Positions 7,289 through 15,309 are shown, counted from the stretch's first letter. The stretch is DNA of 25,509 nt from M30B80 sp965656935 (GCA_965656935.1 CBFHMG010000017.1:1-25509), one strand, 5' to 3'. A program made the numbers and translations. Notes: generated from the letters alone by a model not told the origin.

Positions 7289-7631
7289 CTAACGCAAGCC
7301 CCGCAAGGCACGCGTCTGCTAGATCTCTGCTAGGAGCATCAGTACCCGGCAGCGTGGCCCAGCCTGTTTCCATCATTGCATTGCGCCGCTGAAAGCTTGA
7401 AGCTTCTTGAAGCATAGCGAGTTTTGCGGGGCGTTCGGCATCAGCTTCTGACAGATTTAGGCAAACTGGCACCATCGCCAACGTGACTTCCTCTGCAGCA
7501 CGATTTTGGGCCATTTCGTCCGCACTGCCTGCAGTTGTCCAGCCGCCCCAGGTAAAGCCAAGAATAGAGACAGCAACCGCGCCACCCAAGGCACCGTAAA
7601 CACTGGGTTTTGTCCATTCTGGAAATGTCAT
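7278..7631 (-). CDS. Conserved small membrane-anchored hypothetical protein
   Basis: A 117-residue protein with one N-terminal membrane segment (about 12-30, ending in GFTWGGW) followed by a periplasmic-looking helical domain. The order of conserved-looking pieces is FPEWTKPSVYGALGGA, LGFTWGGW, MVPVCLNL, ETGWATLPG and DACLAGL. I believe this matches a family of uncharacterised proteins common in Rhodobacterales and Rhizobiales. Its start overlaps the upstream gene by four bases (ATGA) and its end overlaps the Cys-repeat gene by 11 bases, so all three are one transcription unit. Function unknown; a role tied to the envelope is the most that context suggests. Confidence 0.75.
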   Translation of the reverse strand: MTFPEWTKPSVYGALGGAVAVSILGFTWGGWTTAGSADEMAQNRAAEEVTLAMVPVCLNLSEADAERPAKLAMLQEASSFQRRNAMMETGWATLPGTDAPSRDLADACLAGLALDGS

Positions 7632-7939
7632 ATTTGATCCTCTGGCGGAGAAAGCGCCGCCGCACTATTTTTGATTACGTTAGTATTTGCGTTGGCCTGA
7701 TCCTGCGCCAGAGCCAACTCTAGGTCGCGGTAACCCTCTGCGCGCAGCTTTGACTCTCCTGCTTGCCAATTGATCAACAGATACGTCGCAGTCCGTCGGT
7801 ATGCTGCAAAGCTGTGGCTCTGCATGACTTGGTCTTCCGCTAAAACTTGATATTCGCCCTCAGGCAATTCATCCGTGTATCCAGCGACCACGAACAGATA
7901 AAGGAATGTCTCAACTGACGTGGTCGTGCGCGATGACAT
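7628..7939 (-). CDS. Conserved small hypothetical protein
   Basis: A 103-residue protein with the block VETFLYLFVVAGYTDELPEGEYQVLAEDQ followed by SHSFAAYRRTATYLLI. The pattern (F..PF.L.G....LP.G.Y.V..EE......S..AYRR..T.L) is, from memory, that of an uncharacterised small family common in Rhizobiales and Rhodobacterales. The ATG at 7939 is preferred over a TTG at 7954 because GGAAGG lies six bases upstream of it. The end is coupled to the next gene by a four-base overlap. The last 35 residues are Ala/Gln/Asn-rich and probably unstructured. It heads a three-gene leftward unit that diverges from the recombinase gene. No enzyme motif is seen. Confidence 0.72.
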   Translation of the reverse strand: MSSRTTTSVETFLYLFVVAGYTDELPEGEYQVLAEDQVMQSHSFAAYRRTATYLLINWQAGESKLRAEGYRDLELALAQDQANANTNVIKNSAAALSPPEDQI

Positions 7940-8365
7940 CGGCAACCTTCCCAAACATCAGATCCCTGCTAAAGGACACGACAGCTGATTTTTCATGATG
8001 GAGGATTGTGATCCGCTCTGGCAGGGTGATGCGCCTATGCCGCAGAGAACCGCAACTATCGTATCCCTGACATAGTCCCTTAGTGCGGGAAATACAACGT
8101 CGGTGACTCTGGCTCGATTTCTCAGGCCACCCATGCCCTTATGGTGGTCAAGGTTTGCAAGCCCTCAACATGCGTATCGGTCGACCCTTCACTAACAAAG
8201 TCATTTTTGGTTCGCCGCCTATAAGCCGCCATTGGGGCGTCTCGCAGCATTGGTGGGTCTGGGCTCCTTGCGGACCTCAGATGCGGTGCGGCATCCTGTG
8301 ATATAGTGCTCTGGTCAACGTCGGGTTGTCGTTGTGGGCGGGCGTGGTGGATTGGAGGACCAGTC
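7940..8365. other. Divergent spacer between small-protein operon and recombinase
   Basis: About 425 bases without a believable gene. It must hold the leftward promoter of the 7939 operon and the rightward promoter of the recombinase. The recombinase has a clear ribosome site (GGAGGA, about 8352-8357). I see no strong palindrome, attachment-site-like inverted repeat or tRNA end. A piece near 8270-8300 resembles the GC-rich dispersed repeat only in a few short words and is not called. Confidence 0.45.
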
Positions 8366-8998
8366 ATGGAAACACCAAACTTACCAGCCATTCGCGCCCT
8401 GCGCCCTGCATGGAACAAAGGTCGCATCGTCGGCCAGAAACGACCGCTGAAGCCAAAACACGTCTGGGCAATCCGTGTCCGACTTGAACTCGCAGAGAAC
8501 CATCGCGATCTGGCTCTGTTCAACATGGCGATCGACAGCAAGCTTCGCGGCTGCGATCTCGTTAGAATGAAAGTCGTTGATGTGATGGCATCGGGTCAGA
8601 TCAAGGAGCGCGCCTCAGTCCTCCAGAGCAAGACGCAAAAACCAGTTCGCTTCGAGATTTCTGAAGGCACGCGCGCTTCGGTCGCGAAATGGATGGAGGA
8701 TGAACTCATGATCGGTTCAGAATATCTTTGGCCAGGCCGCTTTCATGAACGCCTTCATATCTCGACCCGCCAATACGCTCGGATTGTCCGAGATTGGGTA
8801 ACTTCGATTGGACTGGAGGCGACCGCCTACGGCACCCATTCGATGCGCCGGACCAAAGTGACGCAGATTTACAAGAAGACTGGCAACCTACGTGCTGTTC
8901 AGCTTTTACTGGGCCATACCAAGATGGACAGCACAGTCCGGTATCTCGGCGTCGAGCTCGAAGATGCTTTGGAAATCGCGGAAGCTATTGAAATCTAA
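8366..8998 (+). CDS. Short tyrosine recombinase / integrase-like protein
   Basis: A 210-residue protein that consists of little more than the catalytic domain of a tyrosine recombinase. Visible active-site residues are Arg61 (in SKLRGCDLV), the beta-hairpin Lys89 (LQSKTQKPVRF), His158 and Arg161 (HSMRR), His184 (LLGHTKMDST) and the nucleophile Tyr193. Full phage integrases have 300-400 residues with a separate core-binding domain; here only about 50 residues precede the first Arg, a size like that of the FimB/FimE invertases. The ATG at 8366 has GGAGGA upstream; the longer frame from 8306 has no such site. No excisionase, phage gene or obvious attachment site is adjacent, so it is an orphan. 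Target DNA unknown. Confidence 0.85.
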   Translation: METPNLPAIRALRPAWNKGRIVGQKRPLKPKHVWAIRVRLELAENHRDLALFNMAIDSKLRGCDLVRMKVVDVMASGQIKERASVLQSKTQKPVRFEISEGTRASVAKWMEDELMIGSEYLWPGRFHERLHISTRQYARIVRDWVTSIGLEATAYGTHSMRRTKVTQIYKKTGNLRAVQLLLGHTKMDSTVRYLGVELEDALEIAEAIEI

Positions 8999-9208
8999 AT
9001 GTTTGGGCTGTTCGTACGAGCGGCCCTTAGCTGCCATTCGTATGACTTGGAAGGAACGTCCGCTTGAGGCCCCGCTGTGGTTCACGCTCGCATTTTTTTC
9101 CTTAGGGGCAAGATGGCGCGGTGAAAAAGAGCTGGGGGACGCCGTCAATAGCAGCCTACGGTTTTCCGAGCCTTGGCTCATCTCGCGGTTACACTCCTTT
9201 GACTTGAA

Positions 9209-9226
9209 CCTTGGCTATTTCCAAGG
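9209..9226. terminator. Possible bidirectional hairpin between convergent genes
   Basis: CCTTGG, a six-base loop and CCAAGG form a short stem between the convergent recombinase and SnoaL-like genes. The stem is brief and the following bases (CCCTTTCCCTTT) are only moderately T-rich, so it may be a weak terminator or chance. Confidence 0.3.
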
Positions 9227-9265
9227 CCCTTTCCCTTTATCGCTTAATGGCTGAATTGCTTGCCC

Positions 9266-10258
9266 CTAAGTCTCGCTCAAACGCCCCAACACGTCCAAAC
9301 CCTGCTGGTTGAGCCAGTGCAGCATGTCGATGAAAATCCAGTTTTCTGCAAGCCTATCACCGTCACGCCGATACATATCCACCACACGCATGTCGGCAGG
9401 CTGACCTGCCGGAAGGCCCATATAACCGCCTACATTGGTGACGGTCAGATTGGCCCAACCGAAGAAGCCACCAAATTCGCCCTCTGCAATTCGACAAACA
9501 TGGCCGTTATAGACACGGTCTTTGATATAAGTGCGGAAGGGCCTTTGATGTTGGTCGATATAGCGGTCAATTGTATAGGTGGCGCCGATGCCTGCGGGCC
9601 CCCACCAAATCATGTCATCATGCCAACATTGCGCGAGCTCTTCTTGGCGCGTCTTGTATTTTTCGTGACCGTTGATGTCGCCGATCATGCGGTTGATCAA
9701 GTCTAGGGTCTTGGTGCCTTCGGCTGGTTCGGCATCTTCATAAAGCAATCCGCCATGTGTCATCGGACCAGGTTGCACGAGATGAGCGCCCGTTTGCGGC
9801 GGCAATGGGTATTGGCCTGCTTGCATCATGAGGTGCAGCAGATCGACAAAGAGCGATGTCTCTACAATTTCGCCGTTTTCAACGCGGTAAAAACTGGCAT
9901 AGCGCAGCATCGCTATGCGGCCTGTGGGCCTTATGCCAAGAAAGGGTGCATCGAACAGGCCCATCAAATGGCCCATGCTACCCACCCATGTGCTTGCCCC
10001 ATCATCACAATCATTGAGCCCTGCAAAGAACAGGTCTTCGCGCCGCTGGATCCGCGTAAACGACTTCAGAAACGGGATGTAGAAGCTCTCGGCCACGGCG
10101 GCTGCGCCAAATTGCTCGTGAAACGGATGCATACCGCGCCAATGCCAATTTGCTGATGTGTGCTGTGCCAGCGCGCTTTCGACGGTTGCGGGTGTCGCCG
10201 AATGCAAAGCTGCATGATGGGCGCGAACCAGCGCTTTGGCGTCTTGAAACTTTGTCAC
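9266..10258 (-). CDS. Double-domain SnoaL-like (NTF2 fold) protein
   Basis: A 330-residue protein made of two SnoaL-like/NTF2-fold domains, about 5-155 and 190-325. Both end in the family's closing strand pattern: LRYASFYRVENGEIVETSLFVDLLHLMMQAG in the first, VVDMYRRDGDRLAENWIFIDMLHWLNQQG in the second. His/Trp/Asp residues typical of the cavity (NWHWRGMHPFHE; DDMIWWGPAGIG) are present. SnoaL-like proteins are small cyclases, isomerases, hydrolases or dehydratases; the reaction here is unknown. The start is GTG, preferred because AAAGGA is seven bases upstream. It is the last gene of the leftward transporter operon, three bases after the permease stop, which ties it to the imported compound. 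Two related proteins lie in the rightward operon. Confidence 0.82.
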   Translation of the reverse strand: MTKFQDAKALVRAHHAALHSATPATVESALAQHTSANWHWRGMHPFHEQFGAAAVAESFYIPFLKSFTRIQRREDLFFAGLNDCDDGASTWVGSMGHLMGLFDAPFLGIRPTGRIAMLRYASFYRVENGEIVETSLFVDLLHLMMQAGQYPLPPQTGAHLVQPGPMTHGGLLYEDAEPAEGTKTLDLINRMIGDINGHEKYKTRQEELAQCWHDDMIWWGPAGIGATYTIDRYIDQHQRPFRTYIKDRVYNGHVCRIAEGEFGGFFGWANLTVTNVGGYMGLPAGQPADMRVVDMYRRDGDRLAENWIFIDMLHWLNQQGLDVLGRLSET

Positions 10259-10261
10259 GGG

Positions 10262-11140
10262 TTATCCTTTCACCGCGCCTGCTGTCAGGCCCGATACAAT
10301 TTGGCGCTGGAAGAACATGATCATCACAAAAAGCGGCGCAGTGATCGAAACAACGGCTGCAACGGCAAACATCACATTGCCCTTGGTTTGCGTGGTACCA
10401 AGGAATGAGGCCAGTTTGGGCACCATTGTCTGGTTCTCTGCGCTCAAGAGCATCGAGGTCACCGCAAAATCATTATAGGCCAGCAAGAAGCTGAACAGCC
10501 CCGTGGTGATCACCCCTGGCCACATGACAGGGATGATGACATGACGGAAAGCCTGAAACCGCGTGCAGCCATCCACCATAGCGGATTCATCTAAATCCTT
10601 GGGGATATTCTTGAAAAAGGAATGCAGCATCCACAGGGTAAATGGCTGGTTGATCGCCACCAACACAATGATGGTGGTGCTCAGATGTCCCCAGAGGTTC
10701 CATTCAAAAAAGGGCACGAGATAGCCCGATACCAGAATGATCGGCGGTGTCGCGCGGAAGATCAGCGCAAAAAGCAACAGCCAGAACGCATAGCGATAGG
10801 GAGAGCGCGATAGCGCATAGGCCGCCAATGTTCCGCAGGTCAGAGAGATCGTCACCACACAGAAACACACGATCAGCGTGTTCAGGGCTGCGCGCCAGAA
10901 CTCTTCCTGAATCCATGCTCCAAAATAGCCAGCGCCTGTGAAGGTCGAGCCTGTTTCCGTCTGTGTCAAAGTGCCGAAAATCGAATAGGCCCAATCGGCT
11001 TTCGAGAAGAAATCCCCTTCGACTTTGAAGGATCCCCAAAGCGTCCAGAGGAATGGAAAGCCTGCCATGATCAGCCAGAGCATCAAGAAACTTCCAGCAA
11101 GGAAGCGGATGGTCAAAGGGCGGCGGGTGGCGACAGACAT
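10262..11140 (-). CDS. ABC sugar-type transporter permease (MalG/UgpE-like)
   Basis: A 292-residue inner-membrane protein with about six membrane segments, starting with LAGSFLMLWLIMAGFPFLWTLWGSF. The EAA loop that contacts the ATPase is visible as DLDESAMVDGCTRFQAFRHVIIPVMWPG. Length and sequence type fit the CUT1 (carbohydrate uptake 1) family. The ATG at 11140 follows AAAGGA and lies ten bases after the stop of the partner permease; upstream in-frame codons would overlap that gene and read Phe/Arg-rich sequence. It forms the membrane channel with the preceding gene product and is energised by the ATPase encoded from the other side of the control region. Confidence 0.9.
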   Translation of the reverse strand: MSVATRRPLTIRFLAGSFLMLWLIMAGFPFLWTLWGSFKVEGDFFSKADWAYSIFGTLTQTETGSTFTGAGYFGAWIQEEFWRAALNTLIVCFCVVTISLTCGTLAAYALSRSPYRYAFWLLLFALIFRATPPIILVSGYLVPFFEWNLWGHLSTTIIVLVAINQPFTLWMLHSFFKNIPKDLDESAMVDGCTRFQAFRHVIIPVMWPGVITTGLFSFLLAYNDFAVTSMLLSAENQTMVPKLASFLGTTQTKGNVMFAVAAVVSITAPLFVMIMFFQRQIVSGLTAGAVKG

Positions 11141-11150
11141 GGGCGGTCCT

Positions 11151-12176
11151 TTAGTTTTTTGTTCCGAACTCGCGCCATGTCCGAATAAGGACAGGCGAAA
11201 GAAGAATGGCCACAAAGATGATCGTCAGAACCGAAGTGGCGGCTGCCGAAGACAGCAGACGCGTTTCGCCGCCCAGATCGCTGAAAATCGCAATGGAGAG
11301 CGAGCGCGCATGTGCCTGAGCCTGAAACGAGATGATCGGCTCGAACACGCGGAAGTTATCCATCAACTGGATAAGGGCGATGAAGGTTGTCAGGGGGGCC
11401 AGATGCGGGATGACTACATAGCGGATGCGCTCCCACCGATTGGCCCCGTCAATCATGGCGGCTTCCAATGTGTCCTGATTTACGGTTTGCAGCCCTGCGT
11501 AATAGACGATGAAGGCAAAGGGGATCGAGCTCCAAGTGCCATAGACCATCAGCATGATCCACATCAAAGGTGTGGAGGCCTTGACAGAAAGGGTCGGATC
11601 ATTGGCCAGCCATTGCAGCCCCGCGCCAAGGATACCGCGGGCATCGACCATCCAGAACAGGATCAAAGCGCCGACCAACGGCGTCACGATCATCGGCAAG
11701 AGCGACAGAAAGATTGTAGGGCCGCGCATTGACCGCGCGACCGAGTTGACGGCAATGGCGACGGCAAAGCCCAGAATAATAGTCATCGGGGTCACGATGG
11801 CCGTGTAGGTCAAGGTGAAGGCCATTGCCCCGTAAAAGGGCAAATTCATCAAGGTGTTCCAGAAGCCGCGAAAGCTGTCAGAACTTTCCCAAGCCTCTGC
11901 AACGTCAGCGACGGCAAGGTGGTTGCGATCCCGATAGATATCAAGGCCCACAAACTGCCCCAGAGGCTGCGCCTCGCGCAGGGCGCGGGTTGCGTCTTGG
12001 TCAACGGATTGCACCTCGGTGCAGCCGAAAGGGCCGCAATTCTCGACGGTGACAATAACCTGTTCGTGCTGGGTATATATTGACTGCGTCACCACCGAGA
12101 CGATCGGGAACGCAATAAACAAGAGCATCAGGACAACAGATGGCAGGACGAACCAAAAGAAGGACTTGTGTTTCAT
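11151..12176 (-). CDS. ABC sugar-type transporter permease (MalF/UgpA-like)
   Basis: A 341-residue membrane protein. Its first membrane helix (FFWFVLPSVVLMLLFIAFPIVSVV) is followed by a periplasmic loop of about 70 residues that includes two Cys (NCGPFGCTEV), then five more hydrophobic segments. The EAA loop reads LEAAMIDGANRWERIRYVVIPHLAPL. The larger first periplasmic loop is the MalF-like feature and separates it from the MalG-like partner. The AAAGTTTTT... region at the gene end leaves ten bases before the next start. It lies 83 bases downstream of the binding protein, across a perfect GC-rich hairpin that may lower its expression relative to that protein. Confidence 0.9.
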   Translation of the reverse strand: MKHKSFFWFVLPSVVLMLLFIAFPIVSVVTQSIYTQHEQVIVTVENCGPFGCTEVQSVDQDATRALREAQPLGQFVGLDIYRDRNHLAVADVAEAWESSDSFRGFWNTLMNLPFYGAMAFTLTYTAIVTPMTIILGFAVAIAVNSVARSMRGPTIFLSLLPMIVTPLVGALILFWMVDARGILGAGLQWLANDPTLSVKASTPLMWIMLMVYGTWSSIPFAFIVYYAGLQTVNQDTLEAAMIDGANRWERIRYVVIPHLAPLTTFIALIQLMDNFRVFEPIISFQAQAHARSLSIAIFSDLGGETRLLSSAAATSVLTIIFVAILLSPVLIRTWREFGTKN

Positions 12177-12221
12177 CGCGTATGCGCCCCCGGCCTCATG
12201 GATGATCTTGGGAAATGGGGT

Positions 12222-12247
12222 GCGCGGGGCCTAGGCCGGCCCCGCGC
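12222..12247 (-). terminator. GC-rich hairpin between binding-protein and permease genes
   Basis: GCGCGGGGCC and GGCCCCGCGC form a perfect ten-base stem around TAGGCC, 13 bases past the stop of the binding-protein gene. There is no T-run after it on the minus strand (ACCCCATTTCCC), so it is not a classic terminator. In binding-protein-dependent systems such a hairpin commonly stabilises the upstream mRNA or attenuates transcription into the permeases. Confidence 0.65.
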
Positions 12248-12259
12248 GTCAGCCAAGTT

Positions 12260-13507
12260 TTACTGCAGGTAGCCTTGCTCGGTCGCTGCAGCCACATAGG
12301 CGGCTTCGATATCTGCCAATGTCTGCTCGGCGCTTTCATTGCCTTGCAAGAAATCGGCTATGTTGTCACCCAGTGCTGTGTGCAACAGGCCTTGAAACGG
12401 CACCATTGGATAGGGCGTTGCGCTTGCCGCAACGGAGGCCAGAACACCCTCATTCACAGGCTGCGCTTCGAACCCGTCCATAAGCCATACGGCCTGCGAC
12501 ATTGTCTCGTCATTCAGCAATGCAGGCGATGTTGCATGGGCAAGTGCTTGGAAGGTCGCGGCGGCGTCCTCGTCGCTGACATTCTTTGCAACGGTCCAGC
12601 CGTCCCACCACAAAGTGGTCGCAGGTGTACCGCTATCGCCGACAGTCAGAGGGCCACTTACGGCCGTGTTTTCATAAACCTCGGGGGCAGAGCCCTCGTC
12701 ATCCATCAAAACGCCCGTCCGGCTGCCCCACATATTCATGAGAGCAACATTGCCTGCTTCCCATTCAGCGGAGGTCGCGTTGCTGTCATGGGTCAAATAG
12801 TCTGGGTTCATGTATTCGCTCAGGGCACGCATCATTTCCAAGGCTTCGACACCTTGCGCATTATTGATGGTGACATTGGCTGTGCCTGGCTCGAAGAACT
12901 GGCCGCCTGTACCGATATACATGTTGGTGAATTCCTGCGCGAGGTTCCAGCCAGCGGCATAGGCCCCGCCGACAGGGTTCTCCATGATGCCAGCGGCGCG
13001 GATGGCCTCGGCTGCGGCCAGCACCTCTTCATAGGATGTTGGTACGTCCAGACCAACCTGCTCCAGCACGTCCTGACGGTATACGAGATGTTGCGCGTTC
13101 GCCATGAAAGCAACAGCCATGATCTGGCCATTCACAGTGATCAACTGGTGGGCGGGAATATCCTGCCCGTATTCAGCAACCAAATCATCCAGCGGCCGAA
13201 TAACATCCTCGTTGATCAAGGCAACGATGGATGAGTTGGCAACGATGGCCGATGTGTATTCCGCCGGATTGCCGGTCATGCCAGCCACGTTCAGCGTCTG
13301 GTGGTCGGCGGTGAGGTTGGATGCGGTCTCGGCACCTGCGGCACATTCCAGCGCCAAGGCAGCAACGGATTGGATCGCGGGGAATTCGTTACCGATGATG
13401 CTGACACGGCCAGTATCAATGGCGCAGCCATGGCCGTCTGCCATGGCTGCCGTGCTTGCGACTGCGGCAATCGCTGTTCCAAGCAGTGTGGTCTTAAACA
13501 TGTTCAT
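12260..13507 (-). CDS. ABC transporter extracellular solute-binding protein (family 1)
   Basis: A 415-residue exported protein. The signal peptide is clear: MNMFKTTLLGTAIAAVAS then TAAMA, with probable cleavage before Asp24. There is no lipobox Cys, so it is periplasmic. The mature part has the family-1 (sugar-binding) layout: IIGNEFPAIQSV, a hinge strand with SSIVALINEDVIRPLDDLVAEYGQDIPA, EVLAAAEAIRAAGI, and WEAGNVALMNMWGSRTGV. GGGAGG lies nine bases before the ATG. It is the first gene of the leftward operon and so is made in greatest amount. Operator O1 lies about 110 bases upstream. The ligand is unknown; CUT1 binding proteins take oligosaccharides, polyols, glycerol-phosphates and some other polar compounds. 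Confidence 0.92.
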   Translation of the reverse strand: MNMFKTTLLGTAIAAVASTAAMADGHGCAIDTGRVSIIGNEFPAIQSVAALALECAAGAETASNLTADHQTLNVAGMTGNPAEYTSAIVANSSIVALINEDVIRPLDDLVAEYGQDIPAHQLITVNGQIMAVAFMANAQHLVYRQDVLEQVGLDVPTSYEEVLAAAEAIRAAGIMENPVGGAYAAGWNLAQEFTNMYIGTGGQFFEPGTANVTINNAQGVEALEMMRALSEYMNPDYLTHDSNATSAEWEAGNVALMNMWGSRTGVLMDDEGSAPEVYENTAVSGPLTVGDSGTPATTLWWDGWTVAKNVSDEDAAATFQALAHATSPALLNDETMSQAVWLMDGFEAQPVNEGVLASVAASATPYPMVPFQGLLHTALGDNIADFLQGNESAEQTLADIEAAYVAAATEQGYLQ

Positions 13508-13620
13508 GTGAATGAACCTCCCAGTGTTTCGTCAAAATGGGCCGGTTATCCGGCACTTGTTCCGAGCAGTCATTCGACCACCCAGCCATATGGCGACAGG
13601 GCCACGCGAATCGCAACCAC

Positions 13621-13638
13621 TTTGCATACGTTTGCAAA
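13621..13638. promoter_or_regulatory. LacI-type operator O1
   Basis: TTTGCATACGTTTGCAAA has six-base arms (TTTGCA/TGCAAA) that are exact inverted copies around a centre with the CG step, the usual form of LacI/GalR operators. It lies 114 bases upstream of the binding-protein start, in the single control region (13508-13773) of the divergent transport operon and catabolic operon. The likely ligand is the LacI-family protein encoded at 17484-18506. Binding is inferred. Confidence 0.75.
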
Positions 13639-13742
13639 TAATCGGCGAATTGTTTCGTATTGCAAGTTTTTTACCACGCCGCATTGCAGAAAAATTCATA
13701 TAAAAATATGGGTTGCCAGCGAAATGAATTCGCGTCAGTCTT

Positions 13743-13758
13743 TTGCATGCGTATGCAA
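13743..13758. promoter_or_regulatory. LacI-type operator O2
   Basis: TTGCATGCGTATGCAA has arms TTGCAT/ATGCAA that are exact inverted copies and a central CG step. It ends 15 bases before the ATG of the ATPase gene, just upstream of its GGGAG ribosome site, so a bound repressor would block transcription or early elongation of the rightward operon. Its centre is about 121 bases from that of O1; one dimer pair could hold both operons off. Confidence 0.78.
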
Positions 13759-13773
13759 TAGTGGGAGCCAACC

Positions 13774-14829
13774 ATGGCCGAAATCCAGCTTCGTAAAGTG
13801 TCAAAACGCTGGGGCAGCTTTGTCGGTGTGCAGGAATTTGATCTGACGATTGCCGATCAGGAGTTCCTTGTGCTGCTCGGGCCTTCGGGCTGTGGTAAGA
13901 CCACAACCATGCGCATGATCGCGGGGTTAGAGGATGTGACCAGCGGGGATATCCTTGTCGATGGGAAGCGGATCAATGACCTTGACCCCAAGGATCGTGA
14001 TGTCGCCATGGTCTTCCAATCCTACGCCCTTTATCCGAACATGAATGTCTATGAAAACATTCGGTTTCCGCTGAAAGTACGTGGCATTCCAGCCAGCGAA
14101 CATGATGCGCGGGTCAAGCGCGCATCGGCAATGGTCGAGCTTGACGATTTCCTGCATCGCAAACCTGCGGAACTCTCGGGCGGACAGCGCCAGCGCGTTG
14201 CCTTGGCCCGTGCTGTGGTTCGTGAACCCAATGTATTCTTGATGGACGAACCGCTTTCCAATCTCGACGCCAAGCTGCGCGTGTCGACACGGGCGCAGAT
14301 CAAGAATCTCAGCCACGAGCTTAAAACCACGACAATCTACGTGACCCATGACCAGATCGAGGCCATGACATTGGCTGATCGTGTTGTTGTCATGTCCAAG
14401 GGTGTCGTGCAGCAGGTCGGAACCCCGACCGAGATTTACGACAACCCCGCAAATACATTCGTTGCGGGCTTTATCGGCTCGCCCGCGATGAACCTTGTCG
14501 ATGGAACGCTGGAAAACGGAGTTTTCTCGGCGGAAAATATCAGCATTTCGGGTTTGCCAACTGATCATTCGGGCGCAGTGACACTCGGTTTCCGCGCGGA
14601 AGATGCAAGCGTTGCCCAAGGGCCTGCACAGGCCAATTCACAAGTCTATTCCCTGGAATTGCTCGGAGAGGCGACGATGGTCACGATGCGTGCTGCGGGC
14701 ACCATCATTTCTGTGAAATCCGACAAAGACTATCGCACGCAGATTGGTGATGCGGTGCATGCAACCATCCCTGCCGATATCTGCCATCTCTTCGATACCA
14801 AAACAGGTGAGCGCCTTCATGCCTTATGA
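13774..14829 (+). CDS. ABC transporter ATPase (MalK/UgpC-like)
   Basis: A 351-residue ATPase with Walker A GPSGCGKTT (36-44), Q-loop (VFQSYALYP, 80-88), signature LSGGQRQR (134-141), Walker B VFLMDEP (154-160), D-loop SNLDAKLR and switch His192. A C-terminal regulatory OB-type domain (about 235-350) is present, as in MalK/UgpC proteins. It energises the permease pair encoded on the other strand. Separation of the ATPase from the other transporter genes by a shared control region is unusual but leaves all under the same operators. Its end overlaps the next gene by 11 bases, tying transport to catabolism. Confidence 0.93.
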   Translation: MAEIQLRKVSKRWGSFVGVQEFDLTIADQEFLVLLGPSGCGKTTTMRMIAGLEDVTSGDILVDGKRINDLDPKDRDVAMVFQSYALYPNMNVYENIRFPLKVRGIPASEHDARVKRASAMVELDDFLHRKPAELSGGQRQRVALARAVVREPNVFLMDEPLSNLDAKLRVSTRAQIKNLSHELKTTTIYVTHDQIEAMTLADRVVVMSKGVVQQVGTPTEIYDNPANTFVAGFIGSPAMNLVDGTLENGVFSAENISISGLPTDHSGAVTLGFRAEDASVAQGPAQANSQVYSLELLGEATMVTMRAAGTIISVKSDKDYRTQIGDAVHATIPADICHLFDTKTGERLHAL

Positions 14830-15304
14830 CGAAAAATCCGCAGCCTCCCTAGCCGCTGTAAAGGCGATGGAAGCAGGGCTTGCGGCAAATGAAATGGATA
14901 TGACGAAATACTTCACGGAGGATTTCGTCTGGCGGGGCAATCAGGGCTCGGGCACCAAACACGGCATCGCGGAATTCCAGCGCAATTGGCAATTTCCGCT
15001 GCGCGCGGCCTTCACGGACCGAAAATACCTGACCGAACATTTCATGGCCGATGGTGATTGGGCGTCATGTTTTGGCTATATCGACGCCTTGCATAGCGGG
15101 CCCTTCATGGGAATTCCCGCCACCAATAAGCGGGTTAAAATCCCTTATATGGATTTCTGGCGGATTGAAGACGGGCGCATCGCTGACAATCCAGTCTCGG
15201 TCGATCTGGCCCATGTTCTGTTCCAGCTTGGTGTCGATGTGTTCGATGGCAAGGGGTGGGAAAATTATGACAACGGCACACTTGAGCCGCCAAAGCCGGA
15301 GTAA
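14819..15304 (+). CDS. Single-domain SnoaL-like (NTF2 fold) protein
   Basis: A 161-residue protein with one SnoaL-like domain: helix (LAAVKAMEAGLAANEMDMTKYFTEDFVWRGN), then the barrel-like cone with GDWASCFGYIDALHSGPFMGIPATNKRVKIPYMDFWRIEDGRIADNPVSVDLAHVLFQLGVDVF. This ending is the typical SnoaL/polyketide-cyclase-like signature, with the conserved ...FWRIEDGRI.DN...VD. pattern. The ATG at 14819 lies inside the ATPase gene end; longer versions in this frame would overlap it by more. The gap to the next gene is five bases. SnoaL-like proteins catalyse varied aldol, isomerase, hydration or dehydration reactions, so the chemistry is open. Confidence 0.85.
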   Translation: MPYDEKSAASLAAVKAMEAGLAANEMDMTKYFTEDFVWRGNQGSGTKHGIAEFQRNWQFPLRAAFTDRKYLTEHFMADGDWASCFGYIDALHSGPFMGIPATNKRVKIPYMDFWRIEDGRIADNPVSVDLAHVLFQLGVDVFDGKGWENYDNGTLEPPKPE

Positions 15305-15309
15305 GAACC

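Noticed and set aside
8999..9265. GC-rich words near 9015-9080 resembling the dispersed repeat
   Set aside because: Only short isolated words match; too weak to call a fourth copy.
12215..13234. Long plus-strand frame of 339 codons opposite the binding-protein gene
   Set aside because: It is the antisense shadow of a well recognised signal-peptide-bearing binding protein; the product is Cys/His/Arg-rich without a family.
13650..13665. A third LacI-like site, TTGTTTCGTATTGCAA
   Set aside because: Only one arm resembles O1/O2 and the arms are not inverted copies of each other; it may be a half-site but is not called.
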